Numbered from the stretch's first letter, positions 24,292 through 38,013 are shown. The stretch is 64,000 nucleotides of DNA from Andrena cerasifolii (GCF_050908995.1 NC_135120.1:3361433-3425432), one strand, 5' to 3'. Notes: generated from the letters alone by a model not told the origin. Numbers and translations are program-made.

Positions 24292-25758
24292 AAGACGAGT
24301 AAAACGAGTAAAACGAGTAAAACGAGTAAAACGAGTAAAACGAGTAAAACGAGTAAAACGAGTAAAACGAGTAAAACGAGTAAAACGAGTAAAACCAGTA
24401 AAACGAGTAAAACCAGTAAAACGAGTAAAACGAGTAAAACGAGTAAAACGAGTAAAACGAGTAAAACGAGTAAAACGAGTAAAACGAGTAAAACGAGTAA
24501 AACGAGTAAAACGAGTAAAACGAGTAAAACGAGTAAAACGAGTAAAACGAGTAAAACGAGTAAAACGAGTAAAACGAGTAAAACGAGTAAAACGAGTAAA
24601 ACGAGTAAAACGAGTAAAACGAGTAAAACGAGTAAAACGAGTAAAACGAGTAAAACGAGTAAAACGAGTAAAACGAGTAAAACGAGTAAAACGAGTAAAA
24701 CGAGTAAAACGAGTAAAACGAGTAAAACGAGTAAAACGAGAAAAACGAGTAAAACGAGCAAAACGAGCAAAACTAGTAAAACGAGTAAAACGAGAAAAAC
24801 GAGTAAAACGAGTAAAACGAGTAAAACGAGTAAAACGAGTAAAACGAGTAAAACGAGTAATACGAGTAATACGAGTAATACGAGTAAAACGAGTAAAACG
24901 AATAAAACGAGTAAAACGAGTAATACGAGTAATACGAGTAAAACGAGTAAAACGAGTAAAACGAGTAATACGAGTAATACGAGTAAAACGAGTAAAACGA
25001 GTAAAACTAGTAAAACGAGTAAAACGAGCAAAACGAGCAAAACTAGTAAAACGAGCAAAACGAGCAAAACGAGCAAAACTAGTAAAACGAGCAAAACGAG
25101 TAAAACGAGTAAAACGAGTAAAACGAGTAAAACGAGTAAAACGAGTAAAACGAGTAAAACGAGTAAAACGAGTAAAACGAGTAAAACGAGTAAAACGAGT
25201 AAAACGAGTAAAACGAGTAAAACGAGTAAAACGAGTAAAACCAGTAAAACGAGTAAAACGAGTAAAACGAGTAAAACGAGTAAAACGAGTAAAACGAGTA
25301 AAACGAGTAAAACGAGTAAAACGAGTAAAACGAGTAAAACGAGTAAAACGAGTAAAACGAGTAAAACGAGTAAAACGAGTAAAACGAGTAAAACGAGTAA
25401 AACGAGAAAAACGAGTAAAACGAGCAAAACGAGCAAAACTAGTAAAACGAGTAAAACGAGAAAAACGAGTAAAACGAGTAAAACGAGTAAAACGAGTAAA
25501 ACGAGTAAAACGAGTAAAACGAGTAATACGAGTAATACGAGTAATACGAGTAAAACGAGTAAAACGAATAAAACGAGTAAAACGAGTAATACGAGTAATA
25601 CGAGTAAAACGAGTAAAACGAGTAAAACGAGTAATACGAGTAATACGAGTAAAACGAGTAAAACGAGTAAAACTAGTAAAACGAGTAAAACGAGCAAAAC
25701 GAGCAAAACTAGTAAAACGAGCAAAACGAGCAAAACGAGCAAAACTAGTAAAACGAGC
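24292..25758 (+). repeat. Unit V, copy 2, partial
   Basis: Markers W 24076, S 24148, N 24247, R 24292 and P 24391 lie exactly 2,691 bp after 21385, 21457, 21556, 21601 and 21700. By the E at 24733 the offset has grown to 2,727 bp, so four base units were gained in the run after P. A second, shorter P/E/I/T and S-C series follows from P 25237, ending in C at 25750-25758. Confidence 0.84.
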
Positions 25759-26478
25759 AAAACGAGTAAAACGAGTAAAACGAGTAAAACGAGTAAAACG
25801 AGTAAAACGAGTAAAACGAGTAAAACGAGTAAAACGAGTAAAACGAGTAAAACGAGTAAAACGAGTAAAACGAGTAAAACGAGTAAAACGAGTAAAACGA
25901 GTAAAACGAGTAAAACGAGTAAAACGAGTAAAACGAGTAAAACGAGTAAAACGAGTAAAACGAGTAAAACGAGTAAAACGAGTAAAACGAGTAAAACGAG
26001 TAAAACGAGTAAAACGAGTAAAACGAGTAAAACGAGTAAAACGAGTAAAACGAGTAAAACGAGTAAATCGAGTAAAACGAGTAAATCGAGTAAATCGAGT
26101 AAAACGAGTAAAACGAGTAATACGAGTAATACGAGTAAAACGAGTAAAACGAGTAATACGAGTAAAACGAGTAAAACGAGTAAAACGAGCAAAACGAGCA
26201 AAACTAGTAAAACGAGCAAAACGAGCAAAACGAGCAAAACTAGTAAAACGAGCAAAACGAGTAAAACGAGTAAAACGAGTAAAACGAGTAAAACGAGTAA
26301 AACGAGTAAAACGAGTAAAACGAGTAAAACGAGTAAAACGAGTAAAACGAGTAAAACGAGTAAAACGAGTAAAACGAGTAAAACGAGTAAAACGAGTAAA
26401 ACGAGTAAAACGAGTAAAACGAGTAAAACGAGTAAAACGAGTAAAACGAGTAAAACGAGTAAAACGAGTAAAACGAGT
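25759..26478 (+). repeat. 34-unit perfect run, W/I cassette, S-C cassette
   Basis: Perfect base units at 25759-26064, W-B-W-W from 26065, B×2, I×2, B×2, I, B×3, C×2-S-C×3-S-C, and another long consensus run to 26478. The usual S between the I and C parts is missing. Confidence 0.82.
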
Positions 26479-29400
26479 AAAACGAGCAAAACGAGTAAAA
26501 CGAGTAAAACGAGTAAAACGAGTAAATCGAGTAAAACGAGCAAAACGAGCAAAACGAGCAAAACTAGTAAAACGAGTAAAACGAGTAAAACGAGTAAAAC
26601 GAGTAAAACGAGTAAAACGAGTAAAACGAGTAAAACGAGTAAAACGAGTAAATCGAGTAAAACGAGTAAATCGAGTAAAACGAGTAAATCGAGTAAAACG
26701 AGTAAATCGAGTAAAACGAGTAAAACGAGTAAAACGAGTAAAACGAGTAAAACGAGTAAAACGAGTAAAACGAGTAAAACGAGTAAAACGCGTAAAACGA
26801 GTAAAACGAGCAAATCGAGTAAAACGAGTAAATCGAGTAAAACGAGTAAAACGAGTAAAACGAGTAAAACGAGTAAAACGAGTAAAACGAGTAAAACGAG
26901 TAGAACGAGTAAAACGAGTAGAACGAGTAAAACGAGTAGAACGAGTAAAACGAGTAGAACGAGTAAAACGAGTAAAACGAGTAATACGAGTAATACGAGT
27001 AAAACGAGTAAAACGAGTAAAACGAGTAAAACGAGTAGAACGAGTAAAACGAGTAATACGAGTAATACGAGTAAAACGAGTAAAACGAGTAAAACGAGTA
27101 AAACGAGTAAAACGAGTAATACGAGTAAAACGAGTAAAACGAGTAAAACGAGTAAAACGAGTAAAACGAGTAAAACGAGTAAAACGAGTAAAACGAGTAA
27201 AACGAGTAAAACGAGTAAAACGAGTAAAACGAGTAAAACGAGTAAAACGAGTAAAACGAGTAAAACGAGTAAAACTAGTAAAACGAGTAAAACGAGTAAA
27301 ACGAGTAAAACGAGCAAAACGAGTAAAACTAGTAAAACGAGTAAAACGAGCAAAACGAGCAAAACGAGCAAAACGAGCAAAACGAGTAAAACGAGCAAAA
27401 CTAGTAAAACGAGCAAAACGAGTAAAACGAGTAAAACGAGTAAAACGAGTAAAACGAGTAAAACGAGTAAAACGAGCAAAACGAGTAAAACGAGTAAAAC
27501 GAGTAAAACGAGTAAAACGAGTAAAACGAGTAAAACGAGTAAAACTAGTAAAACGAGTAAAACGAGTAAAACGAGTAAAACGAGTAAAACGAGTAAAACG
27601 AGTAAAACGAGTAAAACGCGTAAAACGAGTAAAACGAGCAAATCGAGTAAAACGAGTAAATCGAGTAAAACGAGTAAAACGAGTAAAACGAGTAAAACGA
27701 GTAAAACGAGTAAAACGAGTAAAACGAGTAAAACGAGTAAAACGAGTAAAACGAGTAAAACGAGTAAAACGAGTAAAACGAGTAAAACGAGTAAAACGAG
27801 TAAAACGAGTAAAACGAGTAAAACGAGTAAAACGAGTAAAACGAGTAAAACGAGTAAAACGAGTAGAACGAGTAGAACGAGTAAAACGAGTAAAACGAGT
27901 AAAACGAGTAAAACGAGTAAAACGAGTAATACGAGTAAAACGAGTAAAACGAGTAAAACGAGTAAAACGAGTAAAACGAGTAAAACGAGTAAAACGAGTA
28001 AAACGAGTAGAACGAGTAAAACGAGTAAAACGAGTAAAACGAGTAAAACGAGTAAAACGAGTAAAACGAGTAAAACGAGTAAAACGAGTAATACGAGTAA
28101 AACGAGTAAAACGAGTAAAACGAGTAAAACGAGTAAAACGAGTAAAACGAGTAAAACGAGTAAAACGAGTAAAACGAGTAAAACGAGTAAAACGAGTAAA
28201 ACGAGTAAAACGAGTAAAACGAGTAAAACTAGTAAAACGAGTAAAACGAGTAAAACGAGTAAAACGAGCAAAACGAGTAAAACTAGTAAAACGAGTAAAA
28301 CGAGCAAAACGAGCAAAACGAGCAAAACGAGCAAAACGAGCAAAACGAGCAAAACGAGTAAAACGAGCAAAACTAGTAAAACGAGCAAAACGAGTAAAAC
28401 GAGTAAAACGAGTAAAACGAGTAAAACGAGTAAAACGAGCAAAACGAGTAAAACGAGTAAAACGAGTAAAACGAGTAAAACGAGTAAAACGAGTAAAACG
28501 AGTAAAACGAGTAAAACTAGTAAAACGAGTAAAACGAGTAAAACGAGTAAAACGAGTAAAACGAGTAAAACGAGTAAAACGAGCAAAACGAGCAAAACGA
28601 GTAAAACGAGTAAAACGAGCAAAACGAGCAAAACGAGCAAAACGAGCAAAACGAGCAAAACGAGCAAAACGAGCAAAACGAGCAAAACTAGTAAAACGAG
28701 CAAAACGAGTAAAACGAGTAAAACGAGCAAAACGAGTAAAACGAGTAAAACGAGTAAAACGAGTAAAACGAGTAAAACGAGTAAAACGAGTAAAACGAGT
28801 AATACGAGTAATACGAGAAAAACGAGTAAAACGAGTAAAACGAGTAAAACGAGTAAAACGAGTAAAACGAGTAATACGAGTAATACGAGTAAAACGAGTA
28901 AAACGAGTAATACGAGTAAAACGAGTAAAACGAGTAAAACGAGTAAAACGAGTAAAACGAGTAAAACGAGTAAAACGAGTAAAACGAGTAAAACGAGTAA
29001 AACGAGTAAAACGAGTAAAACGAGTAAAACGAGTAAAACGAGTAAAACGAGTAAAACCAGTAAAACGAGTAAAACGAGTAAAACGAGTAAAACGAGTAAA
29101 ACGAGTAAAACGAGTAAAACGAGTAAAACGAGTAAAACGAGTAAAACGAGTAAAACGAGTAAAACGAGTAAAACGAGTAAAACGAGTAAAACGAGTAAAA
29201 CGAGAAAAACGAGTAAAACGAGCAAAACGAGCAAAACTAGTAAAACGAGTAAAACGAGAAAAACGAGTAAAACGAGTAAAACGAGTAAAACGAGTAAAAC
29301 GAGTAAAACGAGTAAAACGAGTAATACGAGTAATACGAGTAATACGAGTAAAACGAGTAAAACGAATAAAACGAGTAAAACGAGTAATACGAGTAATACG

Positions 29401-30375
29401 AGTAAAACGAGTAAAACGAGTAAAACGAGTAAAACGAGTAAAACGAGTAACACGAGTAAAACGAGTAAAACGAGCAAAACGAGCAAAACTAGTAAGACGA
29501 GTAAAACGAGTAAAACGAGTAAAACGAGTAAAACGAGTAAAACGAGTAAAACGAGTAAAACGAGTAAAACGAGTAAAACGAGTAAAACGAGTAAAACGAG
29601 TAAAACCAGTAAAACGAGTAAAACGAGTAAAACGAGTAAAACGAGTAAAACGAGTAAAACGAGTAAAACGAGTAAAACGAGTAAAACGAGTAAAACGAGT
29701 AAAACGAGTAAAACGAGTAAAACGAGTAAAACGAGTAAAACGAGTAAAACGAGTAAAACGAGTAAAACGAGTAAAACGAGTAAAACGAGTAAAACGAGTA
29801 AAACGAGTAAAACGAGTAAAACGAGTAAAACGAGAAAAACGAGTAAAACGAGCAAAACGAGCAAAACTAGTAAAACGAGTAAAACGAGAAAAACGAGTAA
29901 AACGAGTAAAACGAGTAAAACGAGTAAAACGAGTAAAACGAGTAAAACGAGTAATACGAGTAATACGAGTAATACGAGTAAAACGAGTAAAACGAATAAA
30001 ACGAGTAAAACGAGTAATACGAGTAATACGAGTAAAACGAGTAAAACGAGTAAAACGAGTAATACGAGTAATACGAGTAAAACGAGTAAAACGAGTAAAA
30101 CTAGTAAAACGAGTAAAACGAGCAAAACGAGCAAAACTAGTAAAACGAGCAAAACGAGCAAAACGAGCAAAACTAGTAAAACGAGCAAAACGAGTAAAAC
30201 GAGTAAAACGAGTAAAACGAGTAAAACGAGTAAAACGAGTAAAACGAGTAAAACGAGTAAAACGAGTAAAACGAGTAAAACGAGTAAAACGAGTAAAACG
30301 AGTAAAACGAGTAAAACGAGTAAAACGAGTAAAACGAGTAAAACGAGTAAAACGAGTAAAACGAGTAAAACGAGT
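26479..30375 (+). repeat. Unit Q, copy 1 (about 3.9 kb)
   Basis: First part (26479-28818): C, W, C×3, S, W-B×4 series from 26650, M-B-C-W-B-W, G-B×4 series from 26902, I pairs, S/C clusters with C×4 and C×6, M-B-C-W-B-W near 27.6 kb, G×2 at 27865, C×8 near 28.62 kb, and an I followed by the double variant aatacgaga at 28810. Second part: P 29053, E, C×2-S, E, I×3-B×2-T, N, R 29494, P 29602, E, C×2-S, E, I×3-B×2-T and S-B-C×2-S-C×3-S-C, matching unit V. Confidence 0.82.
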
Positions 30376-33300
30376 AAAACGAGCAAAACGAGCAAAACGA
30401 GTAAAACGAGTAAAACTAGTAAAACGAGTAAAACGAGTAAAACGAGTAAAACGAGTAAAACGAGTAAAACGAGTAAAACGAGTAAAACGAGTAAATCGAG
30501 TAAAACGAGTAAATCGAGTAAAACGAGTAAATCGAGTAAAACGAGTAAATCGAGTAAAACGAGTAAAACGAGTAAAACGAGTAAAACGAGTAAAACGAGT
30601 AAAACGAGTAAAACGAGTAAAACGAGTAAAACGCGTAAAACGAGTAAAACGAGCAAATCGAGTAAAACGAGTAAATCGAGTAAAACGAGTAAAACGAGTA
30701 AAACGAGTAAAACGAGTAAAACGAGTAAAACGAGTAAAACGAGTAAAACGAGTAGAACGAGTAAAACGAGTAGAACGAGTAAAACGAGTAGAACGAGTAA
30801 AACGAGTAGAACGAGTAAAACGAGTAAAACGAGTAATACGAGTAATACGAGTAAAACGAGTAAAACGAGTAAAACGAGTAAAACGAGTAAAACGAGTAGA
30901 ACGAGTAAAACGAGTAATACGAGTAATACGAGTAAAACGAGTAAAACGAGTAAAACGAGTAAAACGAGTAAAACGAGTAATACGAGTAAAACGAGTAAAA
31001 CGAGTAAAACGAGTAAAACGAGTAAAACGAGTAAAACGAGTAAAACGAGTAAAACGAGTAAAACGAGTAAAACGAGTAAAACGAGTAAAACGAGTAAAAC
31101 GAGTAAAACGAGTAAAACGAGTAAAACGAGTAAAACTAGTAAAACGAGTAAAACGAGTAAAACGAGTAAAACGAGCAAAACGAGTAAAACTAGTAAAACG
31201 AGTAAAACGAGCAAAACGAGCAAAACGAGCAAAACGAGCAAAACGAGTAAAACGAGCAAAACTAGTAAAACGAGCAAAACGAGTAAAACGAGTAAAACGA
31301 GTAAAACGAGTAAAACGAGTAAAACGAGCAAAACGAGTAAAACGAGTAAAACGAGTAAAACGAGTAAAACGAGTAAAACGAGTAAAACGAGTAAAACTAG
31401 TAAAACGAGTAAAACGAGTAAAACGAGTAAAACGAGTAAAACGAGTAAAACGAGTAAAACGAGTAAAACGCGTAAAACGAGTAAAACGAGCAAATCGAGT
31501 AAAACGAGTAAATCGAGTAAAACGAGTAAAACGAGTAAAACGAGTAAAACGAGTAAAACGAGTAAAACGAGTAAAACGAGTAAAACGAGTAAAACGAGTA
31601 AAACGAGTAAAACGAGTAAAACGAGTAAAACGAGTAAAACGAGTAAAACGAGTAAAACGAGTAAAACGAGTAAAACGAGTAAAACGAGTAGAACGAGTAG
31701 AACGAGTAAAACGAGTAAAACGAGTAAAACGAGTAATACGAGTAAAACGAGTAAAACGAGTAAAACGAGTAAAACGAGTAAAACGAGTAAAACGAGTAAA
31801 ACGAGTAAAACGAGTAGAACGAGTAAAACGAGTAAAACGAGTAAAACGAGTAAAACGAGTAAAACGAGTAAAACGAGTAAAACGAGTAAAACGAGTAAAA
31901 CGAGTAATACGAGTAAAACGAGTAAAACGAGTAAAACGAGTAAAACGAGTAAAACGAGTAAAACGAGTAAAACGAGTAAAACGAGTAAAACGAGTAAAAC
32001 GAGTAAAACGAGTAAAACGAGTAAAACGAGTAAAACGAGTAAAACGAGTAAAACTAGTAAAACGAGTAAAACGAGTAAAACGAGTAAAACGAGCAAAACG
32101 AGTAAAACTAGTAAAACGAGTAAAACGAGCAAAACGAGCAAAACGAGCAAAACGAGCAAAACGAGCAAAACGAGCAAAACGAGTAAAACGAGCAAAACTA
32201 GTAAAACGAGCAAAACGAGTAAAACGAGTAAAACGAGTAAAACGAGTAAAACGAGTAAAACGAGCAAAACGAGTAAAACGAGTAAAACGAGTAAAACGAG
32301 TAAAACGAGTAAAACGAGTAAAACGAGTAAAACTAGTAAAACGAGTAAAACGAGTAAAACGAGTAAAACGAGTAAAACGAGTAAAACGAGTAAAACGAGC
32401 AAAACGAGCAAAACGAGTAAAACGAGTAAAACGAGCAAAACGAGCAAAACGAGCAAAACGAGCAAAACGAGCAAAACGAGCAAAACGAGCAAAACGAGCA
32501 AAACTAGTAAAACGAGCAAAACGAGTAAAACGAGTAAAACGAGCAAAACGAGTAAAACGAGTAAAACGAGTAAAACGAGTAAAACGAGTAAAACGAGTAA
32601 AACGAGTAAAACGAGTAATACGAGTAATACGAGAAAAACGAGTAAAACGAGTAAAACGAGTAAAACGAGTAAAACGAGTAAAACGAGTAATACGAGTAAT
32701 ACGAGTAAAACGAGTAAAACGAGTAATACGAGTAAAACGAGTAAAACGAGTAAAACGAGTAAAACTAGTAAAACGAGTAAAACGAGAAAAACGAGTAAAA
32801 CGAGTAAAACGAGTAAAACGAGTAAAACGAGTAAAACGAGTAAAACGAGTAATACGAGTAATACGAGTAATACGAGTAAAACGAGTAAAACGAATAAAAC
32901 GAGTAAAACGAGTAATACGAGTAATACGAGTAAAACGAGTAAAACGAGTAAAACGAGTAAAACGAGTAAAACGAGTAACACGAGTAAAACGAGTAAAACG
33001 AGCAAAACGAGCAAAACTAGTAAGACGAGTAAAACGAGTAAAACGAGTAAAACGAGTAAAACGAGTAAAACGAGTAAAACGAGTAAAACGAGTAAAACGA
33101 GTAAAACGAGTAAAACGAGTAAAACGAGTAAAACGAGTAAAACGAGTAAAACGAGTAAAACGAGTAAAACGAGTAAAACGAGTAAAACGAGTAAAACGAG
33201 TAAAACGAGTAAAACGAGTAAAACGAGTAAAACGAGTAAAACGAGTAAAACGAGTAAAACGAGTAAAACGAGTAAAACGAGTAAAACGAGTAAAACGAGT

Positions 33301-34389
33301 AAAACGAGTAAAACGAGTAAAACGAGTAAAACGAGTAAAACGAGTAAAACGAGTAAAACGAGTAAAACGAGTAAAACGAGTAAAACGAGTAAAACGAGCA
33401 AAACGAGTAAAACGAGTAAAACGAGAAAAACGAGTAAAACGAGTAAAACGAGTAAAACGAGTAAAACGAGTAAAACGAGTAAAACGAGTAATACGAGTAA
33501 TACGAGTAATACGAGTAAAACGAGTAAAACGAATAAAACGAGTAAAACGAGTAAAACGAGTAAAACGAGTAAAACGAGCAAAACGAGCAAAACTAGTAAA
33601 ACGAGCAAAACGAGCAAAACGAGCAAAACTAGTAAAACGAGCAAAACGAGTAAAACGAGTAAAACGAGTAAAACGAGTAAAACGAGTAAAACGAGTAAAA
33701 CGAGTAAAACGAGTAAAACGAGTAAAACGAGTAAAACGAGTAAAACGAGTAAAACGAGTAAAACGAGTAAAACGAGTAAAACGAGTAAAACGAGTAAAAC
33801 GAGTAAAACGAGTAAAACGAGTAAAACGAGTAAAACGAGTAAAACGAGTAAAACGAGTAAAACGAGTAAAACGAGTAAAACGAGTAAAACGAGTAAAACG
33901 AGTAAAACGAGCAAAACGAGCAAAACGAGTAAAACGAGTAAAACGAGTAAAACGAGTAAAACGAGTAAATCGAGTAAAACGAGTAAATCGAGTAAATCGA
34001 GTAAAACGAGTAAAACGAGTAATACGAGTAATACGAGTAAAACGAGTAAAACGAGTAAAACGAGTAATACGAGTAATACGAGTAAAACGAGTAAAACGAG
34101 TAAAACTAGTAAAACGAGTAAAACGAGCAAAACGAGCAAAACTAGTAAAACGAGCAAAACGAGCAAAACGAGCAAAACTAGTAAAACGAGCAAAACGAGT
34201 AAAACGAGTAAAACGAGTAAAACGAGTAAAACGAGTAAAACGAGTAAAACGAGTAAAACGAGTAAAACGAGTAAAACGAGTAAAACGAGTAAAACGAGTA
34301 AAACGAGTAAAACGAGTAAAACGAGTAAAACGAGTAAAACGAGTAAAACGAGTAAAACGAGTAAAACGAGTAAAACGAGTAAAACGAGT
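30376..34389 (+). repeat. Unit Q, copy 2 (about 4.0 kb)
   Basis: Same order as copy 1: W series from 30493 (offset 3,843), G series from 30754 (offset 3,852), G×2 at 31690 (offset 3,825), aatacgaga at 32626 (offset 3,816). The second part has E, I×3-B×2-T, N, R 33022, a 40-unit perfect run (33031-33390), another E/I/T series, C×2-S-C×3-S-C, C×2, W-B-W-W and a final S-C cassette. R to R from copy 1 is 3,528 bp. Confidence 0.82.
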
Positions 34390-36340
34390 AAAACGAGCAA
34401 AACGAGTAAAACGAGTAAAACGAGTAAAACGAGTAAATCGAGTAAAACGAGCAAAACGAGCAAAACGAGCAAAACTAGTAAAACGAGTAAAACGAGTAAA
34501 ACGAGTAAAACGAGTAAAACGAGTAAAACGAGTAAAACGAGTAAAACGAGTAAATCGAGTAAAACGAGTAAATCGAGTAAAACGAGTAAATCGAGTAAAA
34601 CGAGTAAATCGAGTAAAACGAGTAAAACGAGTAAAACGAGTAAAACGAGTAAAACGAGTAAAACGAGTAAAACGAGTAAACGAGTAAAACGAGTAAAACG
34701 AGTAAAACGCGTAAAACGAGTAAAACGAGCAAATCGAGTAAAACGAGTAGAACGAGTAAAAACGAGTAATACGAGTAATACGAGTAAAACGAGTAAAACG
34801 AGTAAAACGAGTAAAACGAGTAAAACGAGTAATACGAGTAAAACGAGTAAAACGAGTAAAACGAGTAATACGAGTAAAACGAGTAAAACGAGTAAAACGA
34901 GTAAAACGAGTAAAACGAGTAAAACGAGTAAAACGAGTAAAACGAGTAAAACGAGTAAAAACGAGTAAAACGAGTAAAACGAGTAAAACGAGTAAAACGA
35001 GTAAAACGAGTAAAACGAGTAAAACGAGTAAAACTAGTAAAACGAGTAAAACGAGTAAAACGAGTAAAACGAGCAAAACGAGTAAAACTAGTAAAACGAG
35101 TAAAACGAGCAAAACGAGCAAAACGAGCAAAACGAGCAAAACGAGTAAAAGAGTAAAACGAGCAAAACTAGTAAAACGAGCAAAACGAGTAAAACGAGTA
35201 AAACGAGTAAAACGAGTAAAACGAGTAAAACGAGCAAAACGAGTAAAACGAGTAAAACGAGTAAAACGAGTAAAACGAGTAAAACGAGTAAAACTAGTAA
35301 AACGAGTAAAACGAGTAAAACGAGTAAAACGAGTAAAACGAGTAAAACGAGTAAAACGAGTAAAACGCGTAAAACGAGTAAAACGAGCAAATCGAGTAAA
35401 ACGAGTAAATCGAGTAAAACGAGTAAAACGAGTAAAACGAGTAAAACGAGTAAAACGAGTAAAACGAGTAAAACGAGTAAAACGAGTAAAACGAGTAAAA
35501 CGAGTAAAACGAGTAAAACGAGTAAAACGAGTAGAACGAGTAAAACGAGTAAAACGAGTAGAACGAGTAAAACGAGTAAAACGAGTAAAACGAGTAATAC
35601 GAGTAAAACGAGTAAAACGAGTAAAACGAGTAAAACGAGTAGATCGAGTAAAACGAGTAATACGAGTAATACGAGTAAAACGAGTAAAACGAGTAAAACG
35701 AGTAAAACGAGTAAAACGAGTAATACGAGTAAAACGAGTAATACGAGTAAAACGAGTAAAACGAGTAAAACGAGTAAAACGAGTAAAACGAGTAAAACGA
35801 GTAAAACGAGTAAAACGAGTAAAACGAGTAAAACGAGTAAAACGAGTAAAACGAGTAAAACGAGTAAAACGAGTAAAACGAGTAAAACTAGTAAAACGAG
35901 TAAAACGAGTAAAACGAGTAAAACGAGCAAAACGAGTAAAACTAGTAAAACGAGTAAAACGAGCAAAACGAGCAAAACGAGCAAAACGAGCAAAACGAGT
36001 AAAACGAGCAAAACTAGTAAAACGAGCAAAACGAGTAAAACGAGTAAAACGAGTAAAACGAGTAAAACGAGTAAAACGAGCAAAACGAGTAAAACGAGCA
36101 AAACGAGTAAAACGAGTAAAACGAGTAAAACGAGTAAAACGAGTAAAACTAGTAAAACGAGTAAAACGAGTAAAACGAGTAAAACGAGTAAAACGAGCAA
36201 AACGAGTAAAACGAGCAAAACGAGCAAAACGAGCAAAACGAGTAAAACGAGCAAAACGAGTAAAACGAGTAAAACGAGTAAAACGAGTAAAACGAGTAAT
36301 ACGAGTAAAACGAGTAAAACGAGTAAAACGAGTAATACGA
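34390..36340 (+). repeat. Unit Q, copy 3, partial and altered
   Basis: C, W, C×3, S, W-B×4 series from 34552, M near 34704, C-W, G, I pairs, S/C clusters, M-B-C-W-B-W near 35.37 kb, G units, agatcgagt near 35641, S/C clusters, then single I units near 36.3 kb. Compared with copies 1 and 2 it lacks the long G-B series and the C×8 run, and carries four one-base indels between 34678 and 35154. Confidence 0.78.
34678..35154 (+). other. Cluster of four one-base indels, net zero
   Basis: 8-bp unit aaacgagt at 34678-34685, 10-bp units with five A at 34758-34767 and 34957-34966, and 8-bp aaaagagt (C lost) at 35147-35154. The sum is zero, so the register before and after is the same. Three of the four are in A tracts. 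Confidence 0.93.
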
Positions 36341-37107
36341 GTAAAACGAGTAAAACGAGTAAAACGAGTAAAACGAGTAAAACGAGTAAAACGAGTAAAA
36401 CGAGTAAAACGAGTAAAACGAGTAAAACGAGTAAAACGAGTAAAACGAGTAAAACGAGTAAAACGAGTAAAACGAGTAAAACGAGTAAAACCAGTAAAAC
36501 GAGTAAAACGAGTAAAACGAGTAAAACGAGTAAAACGAGTAAAACGAGTAAAACGAGTAAAACGAGTAAAACGAGTAAAACGAGTAAAACGAGTAAAACG
36601 AGTAAAACGAGTAAAACGAGTAAAACGAGTAAAACGAGTAAAACGAGTAAAACGAGTAAAACGAGTAAAACGAGTAAAACGAGTAAAACGAGTAAAACGA
36701 GTAAAACGAGTAAAACGAGTAAAACGAGAAAAACGAGTAAAACGAGCAAAACGAGCAAAACTAGTAAAACGAGTAAAACGAGAAAAACGAGTAAAACGAG
36801 TAAAACGAGTAAAACGAGTAAAACGAGTAGAACGAGTAAAACGAGTAAAACGAGTAGAACGAGTAAAACGAGTAGAACGAGTAAAACGAGTAGAACGAGT
36901 AAAACGAGTAGAACGAGTAGAACGAGTAGAACGAGTAAAACGAGTAGAACGAGTAATTCGAGTAAAACGAGTAAGTCGAGTAAAACGAGTAAAACGAGTA
37001 AAACGAGTAAAACGAGTAAAACGAGTAAAACGAGTAAAACGAGTAAAACGAGTAAAACGAGTAAAACGAGTAAAACGAGTAAAACGAGTAAAACGAGTAA
37101 AACGAGT
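36341..37107 (+). repeat. Consensus run with P and E units, entering G-rich DNA
   Basis: P near 36490, about 25 further base units, E, C×2-S, E, then G units alone and alternating with B from about 36.82 kb, X at 36955 and aagtcgagt at 36973 (the only one seen), then consensus to an M at 37108. This is where G becomes the dominant variant. Confidence 0.8.
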
Positions 37108-37359
37108 AAAACGCGTAAAACGAGTAAAACGAGCAAAACGAGTAGAACGAGTAAAACGAGTAGAACGAGTAAAACGAGTAGAACGAGTAAAACGAGTAGA
37201 ACGAGTAAAACGAGTAGAACGAGTAAAACGAGTAGAACGAGTAGAACGAGTAGAACGAGTAGAACGAGTAGAACGAGTAGAACGAGTAGAACGAGTAAAA
37301 CGAGTAGAACGAGTAAAACGAGTAAAACGAGTAGAACGAGTAAAACGAGTAAAACGAGT

Positions 37360-37384
37360 AAACGAGTAGAACGAGTAAACGAGT
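37360..37384 (+). other. Two 8-bp units separated by one G unit
   Basis: aaacgagt at 37360-37367 and 37377-37384 with agaacgagt between. The same pair recurs at 38725-38749. Confidence 0.95.
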
Positions 37385-38005
37385 AGAACGAGTAAAACGA
37401 GCAAAACTAGTAAAACGAGTAAAACGAGTAAAACGAGTAAAACGAGCAAAACGAGTAAAACGAGTAAAACGAGTAAAACTAGTAAAACGAGTAAAACGAG
37501 TAGAACGAGTAGAACGAGTAAAACGAGTAAAACGAGTAGAACGAGTAAAACGAGTAGAACGAGTAAAACGAGTAGAACGAGTAAAACGAGTAGAACGAGT
37601 AAAACGAGTAGAACGAGTAAAACGAGTAGAACGAGTAGAACGAGTAGAACGAGTAGAACGAGTAGAACGAGTAAATCGAGTAAAACGAGTAAATCGAGTA
37701 AAACGAGTAAATCGAGTAAAACGAGTAAAACGAGTAAAACGAGTAAAACGAGTAAAACGAGTAAAACGCGTAAAACGAGTAAAACGAGCAAAACGAGTAG
37801 AACGAGTAAAACGAGTAGAACGAGTAAAACGAGTAGAACGAGTAAAACGAGTAGAACGAGTAAAACGAGTAGAACGAGTAAAACGAGTAGAACGAGTAGA
37901 ACGAGTAGAACGAGTAGAACGAGTAGAACGAGTAGAACGAGTAAAACGAGTAGAACGAGTAAAACGAGTAAAACGAGTAGAACGAGTAAAACGAGTAAAA
38001 CGAGT

Positions 38006-38013
38006 AAACGAGT
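38006..38013 (+). other. Single 8-bp unit in an M-C-G cassette
   Basis: aaacgagt followed by G-B-C-S, the same context as the other cassette copies. Confidence 0.95.
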
